Source: Mesorhizobium erdmanii USDA 3471
GTDB taxonomy: Bacteria > Pseudomonadota > Alphaproteobacteria > Rhizobiales > Rhizobiaceae
DNA length: 64,000 nucleotides
Direction: 5' to 3'
NCBI RefSeq assembly: GCF_000472705.1
Contig: NZ_AXAE01000014.1
Coordinates: 62,001-126,000 of the forward strand
The notes under the pieces were generated by a model. It was not told the origin of the DNA, did not search any database, and worked only from the letters and a program-made list of their open reading frames with translations. Position numbers and translations under genes: made by a program. Position 1 is the first letter of the stretch; every line of letters starts with the position of its first letter. Shown here in pieces: positions 18,664-27,520 of the stretch.

Positions 18664-20178
18664 ATGAGCAATCATCTGTTTGATGCGTTCCGGTCCCGGA
18701 TGCCGGCGCCGGAGCGCCTGCTGATGGAGACCGATGACGGGCGCTCGCTGAGCTATGGCGACATGCTGGCGCGGTCGGCGCAGTTTGCCCATGCGCTTCT
18801 GCAATTGGACGTAGAGCCTGGCGACCGGGTCGCCGTGCAGGTCGAGAAGAGCCCGGAAGCGCTGCTGCTCTATCTCGCCTGCGTGCGCGCCGGTGCGATC
18901 TTCCTGCCGCTCAACACCGCCTACACGCTGACCGAACTCGGCTATTTCTTCGGGGATGCCGCACCTCGTGTCATCGTCTGCGATCCGGCAAAGGCGGCCG
19001 ATATCGCGCGCATGGTCGAGCCATCCGGCGCCGTCGTGGTCACGCTCGACCGCAATGGCCGCGGCTCCCTTACGGACCAGGCCTCGCGCCTGCCGTCGGA
19101 TTTTCACGATGTCGAACGGGGCGCGGATGATCTCGCGGCAATCCTCTATACGTCGGGAACCACCGGGCGCTCGAAGGGCGCCATGCTCAGCCACGAAAAC
19201 CTCGCCTCGAACGCGCGGGTGCTGGTCGATCAATGGCGCTTCACATCGGGCGACGTGCTGATCCACGCGCTGCCGATCTTCCATACCCACGGCCTGTTCG
19301 TCGCCACCAACGTCATCCTGATGGCCGGCGCCGCGATGCTGTTCGAGCAGAAATTCGATCCGGCCCGCATCGTCTCCTTGCTGCCGCGCGCGACGGCGCT
19401 GATGGGCGTGCCGACCTTCTATACCAGGCTGCTGCAGCAGGACGGCCTGGACCGCGAGGCGGCGAAGAATATCCGCCTGTTCGTGTCCGGCTCGGCGCCG
19501 CTGCTGGCCGAGACGCACAAGGCCTGGCGCGAGCGCACCGGCCACGCCATCCTCGAACGCTACGGCATGACCGAGACCAACATGAACACCTCCAACCCCT
19601 ATGAGGGCGAGCGGCGCGCCGGCACGGTCGGTTTCCCCCTGCCGGGCGTGGCGCTGCGCATCGCCGACCCCGACAGCGGCAAGCCGTTGGCGCAAGGGCA
19701 GGTCGGCATGATCGAGGTCAAGGGTCCGAACGTGTTTGGCGGTTACTGGCGCATGCCGGAAAAGACCAAAGCGGAATTCCGCGCTGATGGCTTCTTCATC
19801 ACCGGCGATCTCGGCATCGTCGACGCCGACGGTTATGTCCATATCGTCGGCCGCGGCAAGGACCTGATCATCTCGGGCGGCTACAACATCTATCCGAAGG
19901 AACTCGAAAGCGAGATCGACGCGCTTGGCGGGGTCCTGGAAAGCGCCGTCATCGGCGTTGCCCATCCGGATTTTGGCGAAGGCGTCACAGCGGTCGTCGT
20001 GCGGACGCCGGGGGCGCGGATCACCGGGGCGGAGATCATCAGTGCCATCGCCGGCCGCCTGGCCAGGTACAAGCACCCCAAGCAGGTGATCTTCGTCGAC
20101 GAATTACCGCGCAACACCATGGGCAAGGTGCAGAAGAATCTCCTGCGCGATGCGTATAAGGATCTTTATGCCACTTGA
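18664..20178 (+). CDS. matB: malonate--CoA ligase (malonyl-CoA synthetase)
   Basis: This 504-residue ANL-family acyl-CoA synthetase shows ATP-binding LYTSGTTGRSKGAMLSH, HTHGLF, YGMTETNMNTSNPYEGERR (the MatB-type region, with basic residues suited to a dicarboxylate), GDLGIVDADGYVHIVGR with GGYNIYP, and the catalytic lysine in NTMGKVQK. It converts malonate, ATP and CoA to malonyl-CoA, AMP and PPi. I chose ATG 18664 (MSNHLFDAFRSRMP), the standard N-terminus. A malonyl-CoA decarboxylase gene (matA) and a malonate transporter, usual partners in rhizobia, are not adjacent. Confidence 0.9.
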   Translation: MSNHLFDAFRSRMPAPERLLMETDDGRSLSYGDMLARSAQFAHALLQLDVEPGDRVAVQVEKSPEALLLYLACVRAGAIFLPLNTAYTLTELGYFFGDAAPRVIVCDPAKAADIARMVEPSGAVVVTLDRNGRGSLTDQASRLPSDFHDVERGADDLAAILYTSGTTGRSKGAMLSHENLASNARVLVDQWRFTSGDVLIHALPIFHTHGLFVATNVILMAGAAMLFEQKFDPARIVSLLPRATALMGVPTFYTRLLQQDGLDREAAKNIRLFVSGSAPLLAETHKAWRERTGHAILERYGMTETNMNTSNPYEGERRAGTVGFPLPGVALRIADPDSGKPLAQGQVGMIEVKGPNVFGGYWRMPEKTKAEFRADGFFITGDLGIVDADGYVHIVGRGKDLIISGGYNIYPKELESEIDALGGVLESAVIGVAHPDFGEGVTAVVVRTPGARITGAEIISAIAGRLARYKHPKQVIFVDELPRNTMGKVQKNLLRDAYKDLYAT

Positions 20179-22263
20179 TCAGCGGTTCGATGGCTTGCCC
20201 GGCTTTTCGTTTCGAGCGCTGGAGCCCCACAAGGCGCGCTGAAACAGGCCGCGTTTGCGCTTGCGCCGCATGAGGTCGATGTCCCCGACCAGTTTCGCGC
20301 CGCCCTTGCGCCGCTCCAGCGTGATCTTGCGGGTGTGGAAGGCTTCCAGTTCGGCGCGGTGTGCCACGCTGACGATGGTGACATCAGGCAATTCGCGGAT
20401 CACCGTCGCCATCATCTGGTCCTGGCTTTTCTCGTCCAGCGCCGAGGTGGCCTCGTCCAGTACCACGATGTCCGGGCGATGCAGCAAGAGGCGCGCGAAA
20501 GCGACCCGTTGTTTTTCGCCGCCCGACAGGGTCTGGTCCCAGGGCGCTTCCTCCTTGATCCGGCCGGCGAGATGGGTGAGGCCGACCTTGTCGAGGGCGC
20601 CCTTGATCTGTTCGAGTTTCCAATTGTCGGCGGCCGCGGGATAGGCGACCACCCGGCGCAACGTGCCGGAAGGGATGTAGGGCCGCTGCGGCAGCATGAA
20701 CAATCGCTTGTCCGGGTGGAGATTGGCGCTGCCGCTTCCCCATGGCCACAGGCCGGCGATCGCCCGCACCAGCGTCGACTTGCCCGAGCCGGATTCGCCC
20801 GAGACCAGCACCCGTTCCCCGGCTTCGACCGCGACCTCCGTTTCCTTGACCACGGACGTGCCGTCGTCGAGCGTCACCGATAGATTGTCGAGGGAGAGCA
20901 TCGTATCGCCCTTGGTCTCGCCGTGACCAATGCGGCCCAGCTCGTCGCTCTGCTCGGCGCGCTCCAGCCCGTCGAGCGACATCATCAGCGAGGCGATGCG
21001 GCGTGCCGAAGCGTTCCAGTCGGCGAGGCGCGGGTAGTTGTCGACCAGCCAGCCGAACGCGCCCTGCACGATGGCGAACGCGGAGGCGGCCTGCATGACT
21101 TGTCCGAGCGACATCGAACCTTCCAGAAACTTTGGCGCGCACAGCAGCACCGGCACCACCGGCGCGAACAGGCTCGAGCCCTGCGAGACCAGGGCCGTGC
21201 GCATATGCTGCCCAGTCAGTTGCGCCCATCGCTTCAGCACGCCGGCAAAGGTCCTGTCGATGCCGCTGCGTTCCTCCTCCTCGCCGCCGAGCAAGGCGAT
21301 GCTCTCGCCGTTTTCGCGCACGCGCGTCAGCACGTAGCGGAACTCGGCTTCCTTCTGGTTCTTCTCCTCCGACAGCCGCACGAAATCCCGGCCGATGACG
21401 AACATCGACGTTGAGGTGATCGCGGCATAGATCACCGCCGTGATGACGAGGAAGCCGGGCACGGTGATGGTCGAGCCTCCCAGGGTGAAGCTCAAGGCGC
21501 CGCCGATCGTCCACAGCACCACGATGAAGGTCGAGGCCGACAGGGTGGCGACAATCACGCCGGCGACGAAATCGACCGGCGCCTCGGTGGCGACCCGCAG
21601 ATCTTCCGAGAGGCGGGCTTCGGGGTTCTGGTGGTCGCCCTGCACCAGGTTCAGCTGGTAGTAGCGGCCATTGGCGAGCCAGCGCGCGATCACCGAGGTG
21701 GTCAGCCAGGAGCGCCAGCGGCGCTGCATGGTCATGCGCAGATAGACCTGCGCGACGACAAGGCCGAGGCTGCCGAGCACGAGCGGCACGAACACCGCGC
21801 TGAGGAAATAGACCGTGTGTGCGTCGCGCTTTTCGATGGCATCGAAGATCGAGCGGTTCCAGACATTGATCCCGTACTGGAAACCGACATTGACCACGAT
21901 CAGGATCAGCAGCCCGACCGTCAACGGCCAGCCAAGCTTGTCGCCATGCCGTCCCCAATAGCCCCGCCCGCTGATCCAGAATCGCTTCAGCAGGTATTTT
22001 TTACGCGCCTGTTCGGCCGCCTCGGGCGTCAGCTCCGGATCGGGTTCGACGGCCTCCGGCGGCGGTGTTTCGTCGACGACTTCGGGCGCGGCCGCTTCGA
22101 CGGTCGACGCGTTCTTCTCGCGCGGCTTCTTCTTGCGTGGAACCTCGTGGCGCGACCCCTCGTCGCGCGGTTTTTGTCGTCGGGGCTTGCCTCGCCTCGG
22201 CTTCGGTGCGCCGTCCGGTTTGATCCCGTCGGCCGGTGTCGATTTGGGTTTCGCCTCGGACAT
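20179..22263 (-). CDS. ABC transporter with fused permease and ATPase, BacA/BclA/YddA-like
   Basis: In this 694-residue half-transporter the first 75 residues are basic and Pro/Lys-rich. Several membrane segments follow (around 95-330; e.g. LGWPLTVGLLILIVVNVGF). The C-terminal ATPase has Walker A GESGSGKSTLVRAIAG, signature LSGGEKQRVAFAR, Walker B VVLDEATSALD and a switch His (SVAHRAEL). This is the ABC_membrane_2/SbmA-BacA-like family with its own NBD, which includes peptide uptake proteins such as Bradyrhizobium BclA. The substrate is not known. It lies 72 bp after the FAD oxidoreductase on the same strand and may be the last gene of the nag operon. ATG 22263 is preferred over a TTG 27 bp upstream. 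Confidence 0.85.
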   Translation of the reverse strand: MSEAKPKSTPADGIKPDGAPKPRRGKPRRQKPRDEGSRHEVPRKKKPREKNASTVEAAAPEVVDETPPPEAVEPDPELTPEAAEQARKKYLLKRFWISGRGYWGRHGDKLGWPLTVGLLILIVVNVGFQYGINVWNRSIFDAIEKRDAHTVYFLSAVFVPLVLGSLGLVVAQVYLRMTMQRRWRSWLTTSVIARWLANGRYYQLNLVQGDHQNPEARLSEDLRVATEAPVDFVAGVIVATLSASTFIVVLWTIGGALSFTLGGSTITVPGFLVITAVIYAAITSTSMFVIGRDFVRLSEEKNQKEAEFRYVLTRVRENGESIALLGGEEEERSGIDRTFAGVLKRWAQLTGQHMRTALVSQGSSLFAPVVPVLLCAPKFLEGSMSLGQVMQAASAFAIVQGAFGWLVDNYPRLADWNASARRIASLMMSLDGLERAEQSDELGRIGHGETKGDTMLSLDNLSVTLDDGTSVVKETEVAVEAGERVLVSGESGSGKSTLVRAIAGLWPWGSGSANLHPDKRLFMLPQRPYIPSGTLRRVVAYPAAADNWKLEQIKGALDKVGLTHLAGRIKEEAPWDQTLSGGEKQRVAFARLLLHRPDIVVLDEATSALDEKSQDQMMATVIRELPDVTIVSVAHRAELEAFHTRKITLERRKGGAKLVGDIDLMRRKRKRGLFQRALWGSSARNEKPGKPSNR

Positions 22264-22335
22264 GCGCTCCGACAACGACCTCGAAATCAAAAGGTTTCAC
22301 GGCATCAGCCTGAGCGGACGAATTCCCGGCGGCGC

Positions 22336-23451
22336 TTATAATCGCGTATGCAGCAGCTCGACGACATGGTCGGCAATCGCCAGGCTCGCGGTCAGGCCGG
22401 GGCTCTCTATGCCGAACAGATTGACGATCCGCCCGGCGCCATGATCGGCCGGGCCCTGGATCATGAAATCGGCCGCCGGCTGGCCTGGGCCGGACAGTTT
22501 GGGCCTGATGCCGGCATAGGCTGGCTGCAAGGCGCCGTCGGCAAGCTCGGGCCAATAGCGCCGGATCGCTTCGTAGAAGACGCCGCTTCGGCCGGGATCG
22601 ACGGTATAGTCCACCCGGTCGATCCATTCGACATCGGGCCCAAAGCGCGCACTGCCGCCAAGGTCGAGCGTCAGATGGACACCGAGGCCACCTTCGACCG
22701 GCACCGGATAGATCAGCCGCGAAAAGGGCGATCGCCCTGGAAGGGAGAAGTAGTTTCCGCGCGCCAGCCATTGCCTGGGGATGAGCCACTGTGGGAAGCC
22801 GTCGATCCGGTGGGCCAAGGCCTGCGCGTCGAGGCCGGCGGCATTGATGAAGGCGGCTGCTTCCAGGGCGAAGGTCTCGCCACTGGCGTCGCGCGTGTCG
22901 ATCCGGATTCCGTCGGTCTCGAGCGTCGCCCCGGCGAACGCGGTGAGGAAAGCGAAGGATGCGCCGGCGGCTTCCGCGTCGCCGCGCAGCGAGAGCATCA
23001 GCGCGTGGCTGTCGACGATGCCGGTCGATGGCGACAAGAGCGCCCCGGCGCATGCCAGGGCCGGTTCCAGGCTTTCAGCTTCGCCCTGCGTCAGGAACTG
23101 GAGATCGTCGACCCCGCAGCGCCGCGCATTGGCCTCGATCTTCCGCAGTCCTTCGATCTGGCCGGCCTCGCTGGCGACGATCAGCTTGCCGGCACGCTTG
23201 TGGGCAACGTCGTGCTCGGCGCAGTAGGCGTAGAGACGTTGGCGCCCTTCGACGCAGAGCCGGGCCTTCAGGCTTCCCGGCGCATAATAGAGCCCGGCAT
23301 GGATGACCTCGGAGTTGCGCGAACTGGTGACGGTGCCGATCGCATCGGCCCGTTCGACCACCACCACCTCACGGCCCGACTGAGCGAGCGCCCTGGCGAT
23401 GGCAAGTCCGACGACGCCGGCTCCGGCGACGACACAATCGATAGTCTGCAT
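22336..23451 (-). CDS. FAD-dependent oxidoreductase, L-2-hydroxyglutarate oxidase-like
   Basis: This 371-residue DAO-fold flavoenzyme has the dinucleotide motif [16 protein letters not shown] at residues 6-21 and [21 protein letters not shown], a pattern typical of the L-2-hydroxyglutarate dehydrogenase/oxidase (LhgO) group; the C-terminal FAD-binding end reads [16 protein letters not shown]. It probably oxidises a 2-hydroxy acid or an amino-sugar-derived acid. It begins 10 bp after nagA on the same strand, which suggests cotranscription with the GlcNAc catabolic genes. The real substrate is unclear. Confidence 0.8.
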   Translation of the reverse strand: MQTIDCVVAGAGVVGLAIARALAQSGREVVVVERADAIGTVTSSRNSEVIHAGLYYAPGSLKARLCVEGRQRLYAYCAEHDVAHKRAGKLIVASEAGQIEGLRKIEANARRCGVDDLQFLTQGEAESLEPALACAGALLSPSTGIVDSHALMLSLRGDAEAAGASFAFLTAFAGATLETDGIRIDTRDASGETFALEAAAFINAAGLDAQALAHRIDGFPQWLIPRQWLARGNYFSLPGRSPFSRLIYPVPVEGGLGVHLTLDLGGSARFGPDVEWIDRVDYTVDPGRSGVFYEAIRRYWPELADGALQPAYAGIRPKLSGPGQPAADFMIQGPADHGAGRIVNLFGIESPGLTASLAIADHVVELLHTRL

Positions 23452-23461
23452 GGCCTCGCTC

Positions 23462-24634
23462 TCAGTGCGGAGCGACAGCCTCGAACATTTTGTCGCCGCC
23501 GATCCAGACGCTTCCTATGCCAAGATCGTCCGACAGCGCAACGATATCCGCCGCCGTGCCCTTGGCAAGGCGGCCAAGCCGGTGCGACTGGCCGACCGCC
23601 TGTGCCGGATAGAGCGAGGCCATCCGCAAGGCCTCGGACAGATCGACGCCGACGACATTGTGCATGAAGCGCACGGCCGAGATCATGTCGAGATCGGCGC
23701 CCGCCAGCGTGCCGTCGGCAAGCCTGAGGCTCCCGTCCTTGCGGTAGATGGTGCGGCCGTTGAGCGTGAACGAAGTCATGTCGGTGCCGATCGTCGCCAT
23801 CGCATCCGAGACCAGCACGATCCTGCCCGGGCCCATTTTGGCGTCCAGAGCGATCCTGATGGTGGCGGGATGGACATGGATGCCGTCGGCGATCAGCCCG
23901 GCGGACAAGGTGCCGATGTCGATCGCCGCGCCCGCCAGTCCGGGCTCGCGATTGCCGATCTGGCTCATTGCGTTGAACAGATGGGTAACGACGGACGCAC
24001 CGGCTTCGGCGAAGGCGCGGGCCGTGGCGTAGCCGGTATCGGAATGGCCGAGGCTGACGATGACGCCCGCTTTGGCCAATGCCGCGACGCGCGCCGGCTC
24101 GACGGATTCCGGCGCGATCGTGGTGAGCAACACCGGCAGCTTCTGCCGCGCCGCGATCAGCATCGCCTGGTCGGCATCCGTCATCGGCCGGATCAGCGCT
24201 GGGTCATGCGCGCCCTTGCGCGCGATCGACAGATGCGGGCCTTCGAGATGCAGGCCGAGGAAGCCAGGCACATTCCGCAGCGCCGCCGCTTCGCCGGCGG
24301 CAACCGCGGAAGCGGTGATGTCGGGCGTATCGGTGATCAGCGTCGCCAGCAGCGCCGTCGTGCCGAACGGTGCGTGCGCCTTGCAGATGGTTTCGATCGA
24401 GGCGACATCGGGATGATCGTTGAGCATGACGCCGCCGCCGCCATTCACTTGGATGTCGACGAAGCCCGGCGCCAAAATACCGCCACCGGTCTCGACGGCG
24501 CGGATATCCGAGCCTATGGCGCCGGTAGGCAAAATAGCCTCGACCAAACCGTCGCGCACGACAAGTGCGGCGTCTTCATGCCAGGCGTCACCGTCGAAAA
24601 TGCGGGCGCCGGTCAGGGCAAAACGATCGCTCAT
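23462..24634 (-). CDS. nagA: N-acetylglucosamine-6-phosphate deacetylase
   Basis: This 390-residue amidohydrolase removes acetate from GlcNAc-6-phosphate to give glucosamine-6-phosphate. Signatures: [17 protein letters not shown] near residue 55, metal and substrate residues in [36 protein letters not shown], and the catalytic Asp in [10 protein letters not shown]. It overlaps the SIS-domain gene by 4 bp (ATGA), so translation is coupled. With nagK, nagR and the SIS deaminase it forms a complete GlcNAc-to-fructose-6-phosphate route. Confidence 0.95.
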   Translation of the reverse strand: MSDRFALTGARIFDGDAWHEDAALVVRDGLVEAILPTGAIGSDIRAVETGGGILAPGFVDIQVNGGGGVMLNDHPDVASIETICKAHAPFGTTALLATLITDTPDITASAVAAGEAAALRNVPGFLGLHLEGPHLSIARKGAHDPALIRPMTDADQAMLIAARQKLPVLLTTIAPESVEPARVAALAKAGVIVSLGHSDTGYATARAFAEAGASVVTHLFNAMSQIGNREPGLAGAAIDIGTLSAGLIADGIHVHPATIRIALDAKMGPGRIVLVSDAMATIGTDMTSFTLNGRTIYRKDGSLRLADGTLAGADLDMISAVRFMHNVVGVDLSEALRMASLYPAQAVGQSHRLGRLAKGTAADIVALSDDLGIGSVWIGGDKMFEAVAPH

Positions 24635-25665
24635 ACGGTCTCCGTCACCTTGCGAAGATTGCGCGGCGTGTCCGGATCGAGGCCACGGTGGCGCGCGAAG
24701 GCCTCGACGAACACGTAGAACGAAACGATCAGCGTCAGCGGGTCGGTCAGCGGGTGACCGGTGGCGACATGCGGCAGGCGTGTCGCGCGGTTGGCAAGCG
24801 CCGATGTGACGAACACCGGTGCGCCCTTGGCCGCCAGTCCGTCGGCGGCTTCGGCTACGGAGGGCTCGGATGCGTCGCGCGCGGCCAGCGCCAGCACCGG
24901 GAAGTCGGGGCCGATCAGCGCTAGCGGGCCGTGCATGACTTCGGCGGCGCTATAGGCCTCGGCATGCATGCCGCAGGTTTCCTTGAACTTCAGCGCCGCC
25001 TCGTTGGCCATCGCCGCCGACGGGCCGCGGCCGAGGATGAACAGCGACTTCTGTTTCTCGATGGTTTCGGCCAGAACGCTCATCCAGTCGCAGGCGATCG
25101 CCTTGCCGAAATGCTCGGGCAAGCGGGCAAGTGCTGCCAGAAGCGCTTCGTCGCCGGTGGAATGCGCCATCAGCGCGAGACCGGCGACAGCGGAATTGAC
25201 GAAGGTCTTGGTTGCCGCGACGCTGCGTTCGGGCCCCGCCAATATGTCGATCGCATAGTCCGAGGCGCGTGCCAGCGGCGAGTCGGCGGTGTTGGTGACG
25301 GCGATGGTCAGCGCCCCGCCGGCGCGTGCGGTTTCGGCCATGGCGACGATGTCGGGGCTCTTGCCCGACTGCGAGATCGCCAGGCACGCCGAACCGCCGA
25401 GCCGCAGTTTGCGGCCATAGATCGAAGCGATGGACGGACCGACCGAAGCGACGGCAAGGCCCGCGGTCAGCTCTACGGCATATTTCATGAAGGTAGCGGC
25501 ATGGTCGGACGAACCGCGCGCCACGGTGACGACGAAATGCGGGTCGCGCTCGCGAATGCCGCGCCCGGCTTCGGCAAGCACGGCGCCGGAGCCGTCGAGC
25601 AGGCGGGCGACAGCCTGCGGAATCTCCTCGATCTCGCGCTGCATATGGGTGGTGCTGGAGATCAT
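24631..25665 (-). CDS. SIS-domain glucosamine-6-phosphate deaminase (NagB-II type)
   Basis: This 344-residue protein with two SIS domains resembles the isomerase half of GlmS but lacks the glutaminase domain. Visible motifs are VARGSSDHAATFMKY, SQSGKSPD, and LGRGPSAAMANEAALKFKETCG with EVMHGP. NagB-II enzymes convert glucosamine-6-phosphate to fructose-6-phosphate and ammonia. Its position between nagA and the nag regulator, overlapping both by 4 bp, supports this role; no classical NagB is in the cluster. An AgaS-like role for galactosamine is the main alternative. Confidence 0.85.
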   Translation of the reverse strand: MISSTTHMQREIEEIPQAVARLLDGSGAVLAEAGRGIRERDPHFVVTVARGSSDHAATFMKYAVELTAGLAVASVGPSIASIYGRKLRLGGSACLAISQSGKSPDIVAMAETARAGGALTIAVTNTADSPLARASDYAIDILAGPERSVAATKTFVNSAVAGLALMAHSTGDEALLAALARLPEHFGKAIACDWMSVLAETIEKQKSLFILGRGPSAAMANEAALKFKETCGMHAEAYSAAEVMHGPLALIGPDFPVLALAARDASEPSVAEAADGLAAKGAPVFVTSALANRATRLPHVATGHPLTDPLTLIVSFYVFVEAFARHRGLDPDTPRNLRKVTETV

Positions 25666-26444
25666 GGTCGGCCCTCTTCGCTCGGCCCTGTCAGCCGCAG
25701 TTCGGCGACGAAATCATAGGCGTCGCCCCGGTAGATGGAGCGGGTGAATTCGATCACCTTGCCGCTCGCCAGATAGGAAATGCGTTCGATGTGCAGGCCG
25801 GCGATGCCCGGCGGCACTTCGAGCAGGCGCGCATCGCTGTCGCCGAGATTGGCGGCCGAGATGCGTTGCACCGCCCGCACCGGCCGGTTGCCGGTCAATT
25901 GCAGCGCCGCGTAGAGCGAGGAGCCTATGCCCGCCGGGTCCGGCAGCACGCTGGCCGACAGCGAGGCGCGTTCGATCGCCAGCGGCGTGTCGTTGGCGAT
26001 GCGCAGGCGCGCCACGCGCGCCACCAGTTCGCTCGACGACAGGCCGAGCACCATCATCTCGTCGGGCGAGGGGGCATAGAGGCCGCGGTCGAGCCAGGCC
26101 GAACGCACCGCCATGCCGCGCCGCGCCATGTCTTCGGTGAAAGAGGTCAGCCGCGACAGCGACTGCTCGACGCGCTCCATGCGCGGCGCGACGAACGTGC
26201 CGGAGCCATGGCGCTGCACCAGAATGCCGCCCTTGACCAGGTCCTGCACCGCCTTGCGCACGGTGACGCGCGAAATGTCGGCCTTGGTGGCGATGTCGCG
26301 CTCGGAAGGCAGCGCATCGCCCGGCCCGATCAGGCCACGGTTGACGGCGTCCTCGATGCTCTTGCGCAGTTGCAGATAGAGCGGCGCGCCGCTTTGCGAG
26401 GCCTGCTTCAGCGTGGCGAAGATCTGGTCGGCGGCGTCGCTCAT
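25662..26444 (-). CDS. nagR: GntR/HutC-family regulator of amino-sugar genes (NagR/NagQ-like)
   Basis: This 260-residue regulator has a winged-helix domain (PLYLQLRKSIEDAVNRGLIGPGDALPSERDIA, then SRVTVRKAVQDLVKGGIL) and a C-terminal UTRA ligand domain (LARVARLRIANDTPLAIERASL; IEFTRSIYRGDAYDF). UTRA-domain GntR proteins commonly sense sugar phosphates such as GlcNAc-6-P or GlcN-6-P. The gene overlaps the neighbouring kinase and SIS genes by 4 bp each. Its likely targets are the TGGTATT boxes between nagK and murQ; it would then autoregulate and control both divergent operons. Binding is inferred. Confidence 0.88.
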   Translation of the reverse strand: MSDAADQIFATLKQASQSGAPLYLQLRKSIEDAVNRGLIGPGDALPSERDIATKADISRVTVRKAVQDLVKGGILVQRHGSGTFVAPRMERVEQSLSRLTSFTEDMARRGMAVRSAWLDRGLYAPSPDEMMVLGLSSSELVARVARLRIANDTPLAIERASLSASVLPDPAGIGSSLYAALQLTGNRPVRAVQRISAANLGDSDARLLEVPPGIAGLHIERISYLASGKVIEFTRSIYRGDAYDFVAELRLTGPSEEGRP

Positions 26445-27322
26445 CGAGCCGCCTCCGCCTGCCTGGTGAAAAGCCGCACCGCCATCTGCACGGCGCCGCC
26501 CAGCGCATCGTCGAGCGGCTCCTTCAGCAGCGCATTGTAGCGCGCCGACAGGCGCGGCGCGTAGAGCGGCGCCAGCCCGCCGAGCAGGCAGAGCGGCGCG
26601 TCATCGGACAGAGCGAGCGCGCCGAGCGAGGCCTCGACATCGCCGACCGCCTTGTCGACGATCCAGTTGGCGACGGCATCGCCCTTTTGCGCATGCTCGA
26701 ACACTTTGGGCGCGAAGCCGCCGAAGTCGCCCGGCTTGGCATTGGTGGTGAACTCGACCACGTCCTCGGGATTGTTGCGGAAGATGGCCATCATCGCGTC
26801 GGTCAGCGGCGAGCGTGCGCGGACGCCGTCATGGGCAAGCAATGTCTGCTCGAGCAGATCGCGGCCGATCCGGGCGCCGCTGCCCTGGTCACCGACCTGG
26901 AAACCCCAGCCGCCAATGGCGCGCGACGTGCCGTTCCTGCGCGCCATATAGGCGGTACCGGTGCCGAGGATGGCCATGGCGCCGTCACCGGAGCCGACGG
27001 CGCCTTCGAGCGCGATCTCCGCATCGGTTTCGACGCGGCTGATGCTGAACGGCAGGATCGCTTCGAGCTGCTGCCGGTAGGTGCCGACATTGGCGCCGGC
27101 AAGGCCGAGAATAGCCGGTGTCTGCGGGATCAGTTGGGGGTCCTGCCCGGCGGCGATGAACGCCTGCCGCGCGGCGTCGACGATATTGGACCGCGCCCCG
27201 GTGAGATCGGTGCGGATGTTGGCGGCGCCGCTTTTGGCACGGCCGACGACCGCTCCTTCAACCGTTGCCAGGGCGGCCCTGCAACTGGTGCCGCCGCCAT
27301 CGATGCCGAGCACGAATTTCAC
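26441..27322 (-). CDS. BadF/BadG-family ATPase, N-acetylglucosamine kinase
   Basis: This 293-residue ASKHA-fold sugar kinase has phosphate-1 FVLGIDGGGTSCRAAL at the N-terminus, an adenosine-side GTGTAYMA loop and GGWGFQVGDQGSG. This family includes GlcNAc kinase (NagK-like) and glucosamine kinase. It would supply GlcNAc-6-phosphate to NagA or phosphorylate MurNAc-type sugars. I place the start at GTG 27322 because it follows a perfect GGAGGAG by 7 nt; the upstream frame runs into the operator region. It is the first gene of the leftward nag operon. Confidence 0.85.
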   Translation of the reverse strand: MKFVLGIDGGGTSCRAALATVEGAVVGRAKSGAANIRTDLTGARSNIVDAARQAFIAAGQDPQLIPQTPAILGLAGANVGTYRQQLEAILPFSISRVETDAEIALEGAVGSGDGAMAILGTGTAYMARRNGTSRAIGGWGFQVGDQGSGARIGRDLLEQTLLAHDGVRARSPLTDAMMAIFRNNPEDVVEFTTNAKPGDFGGFAPKVFEHAQKGDAVANWIVDKAVGDVEASLGALALSDDAPLCLLGGLAPLYAPRLSARYNALLKEPLDDALGGAVQMAVRLFTRQAEAAR

Positions 27323-27342
27323 GCGATTTCTCCTCCGAGCGG

Positions 27343-27370
27343 ATAATACCAATAAAATACCAATAGCCAA
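27343..27370 (-). promoter_or_regulatory. Promoter with TGGTATT-N4-TGGTATT operator for the nagK operon
   Basis: On the minus strand the heptamer TGGTATT occurs at 27356-27362 and 27345-27351, separated by exactly 4 bp. A promoter fit TTGGCT (27365-27370), N16, TATTAT (27343-27348) has one box in the spacer and the other overlapping the -10. This repeat spacing matches the NagQ box described for GlcNAc genes in Xanthomonas (recalled, not checked). Confidence 0.7.
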
Positions 27371-27471
27371 GGGTTAATTTCCGTTTCAAAAAGATTTAGC
27401 CGTATTTTATTGAAAAACCTGCATATTTCGTCGGCTCAGCGATTTCCTCCCAATGAATTCGTTAATGCATG

Positions 27472-27508
27472 TGGACAAGTGGTATTTTTTTGGTATTGTC
27501 CTGGTATT
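27472..27508 (+). promoter_or_regulatory. Promoter with three TGGTATT boxes for the murQ operon
   Basis: TGGTATT occurs at 27480-27486, 27491-27497 and 27502-27508, each separated by exactly 4 bp (11-bp period, one helical turn). A promoter fit TGGACA (27472-27477), N16, TATTGT (27494-27499) mirrors the leftward promoter. The last box ends at the GGAGG ribosome site of murQ. Confidence 0.7.
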
Positions 27509-27520
27509 GGAGGAACACGG

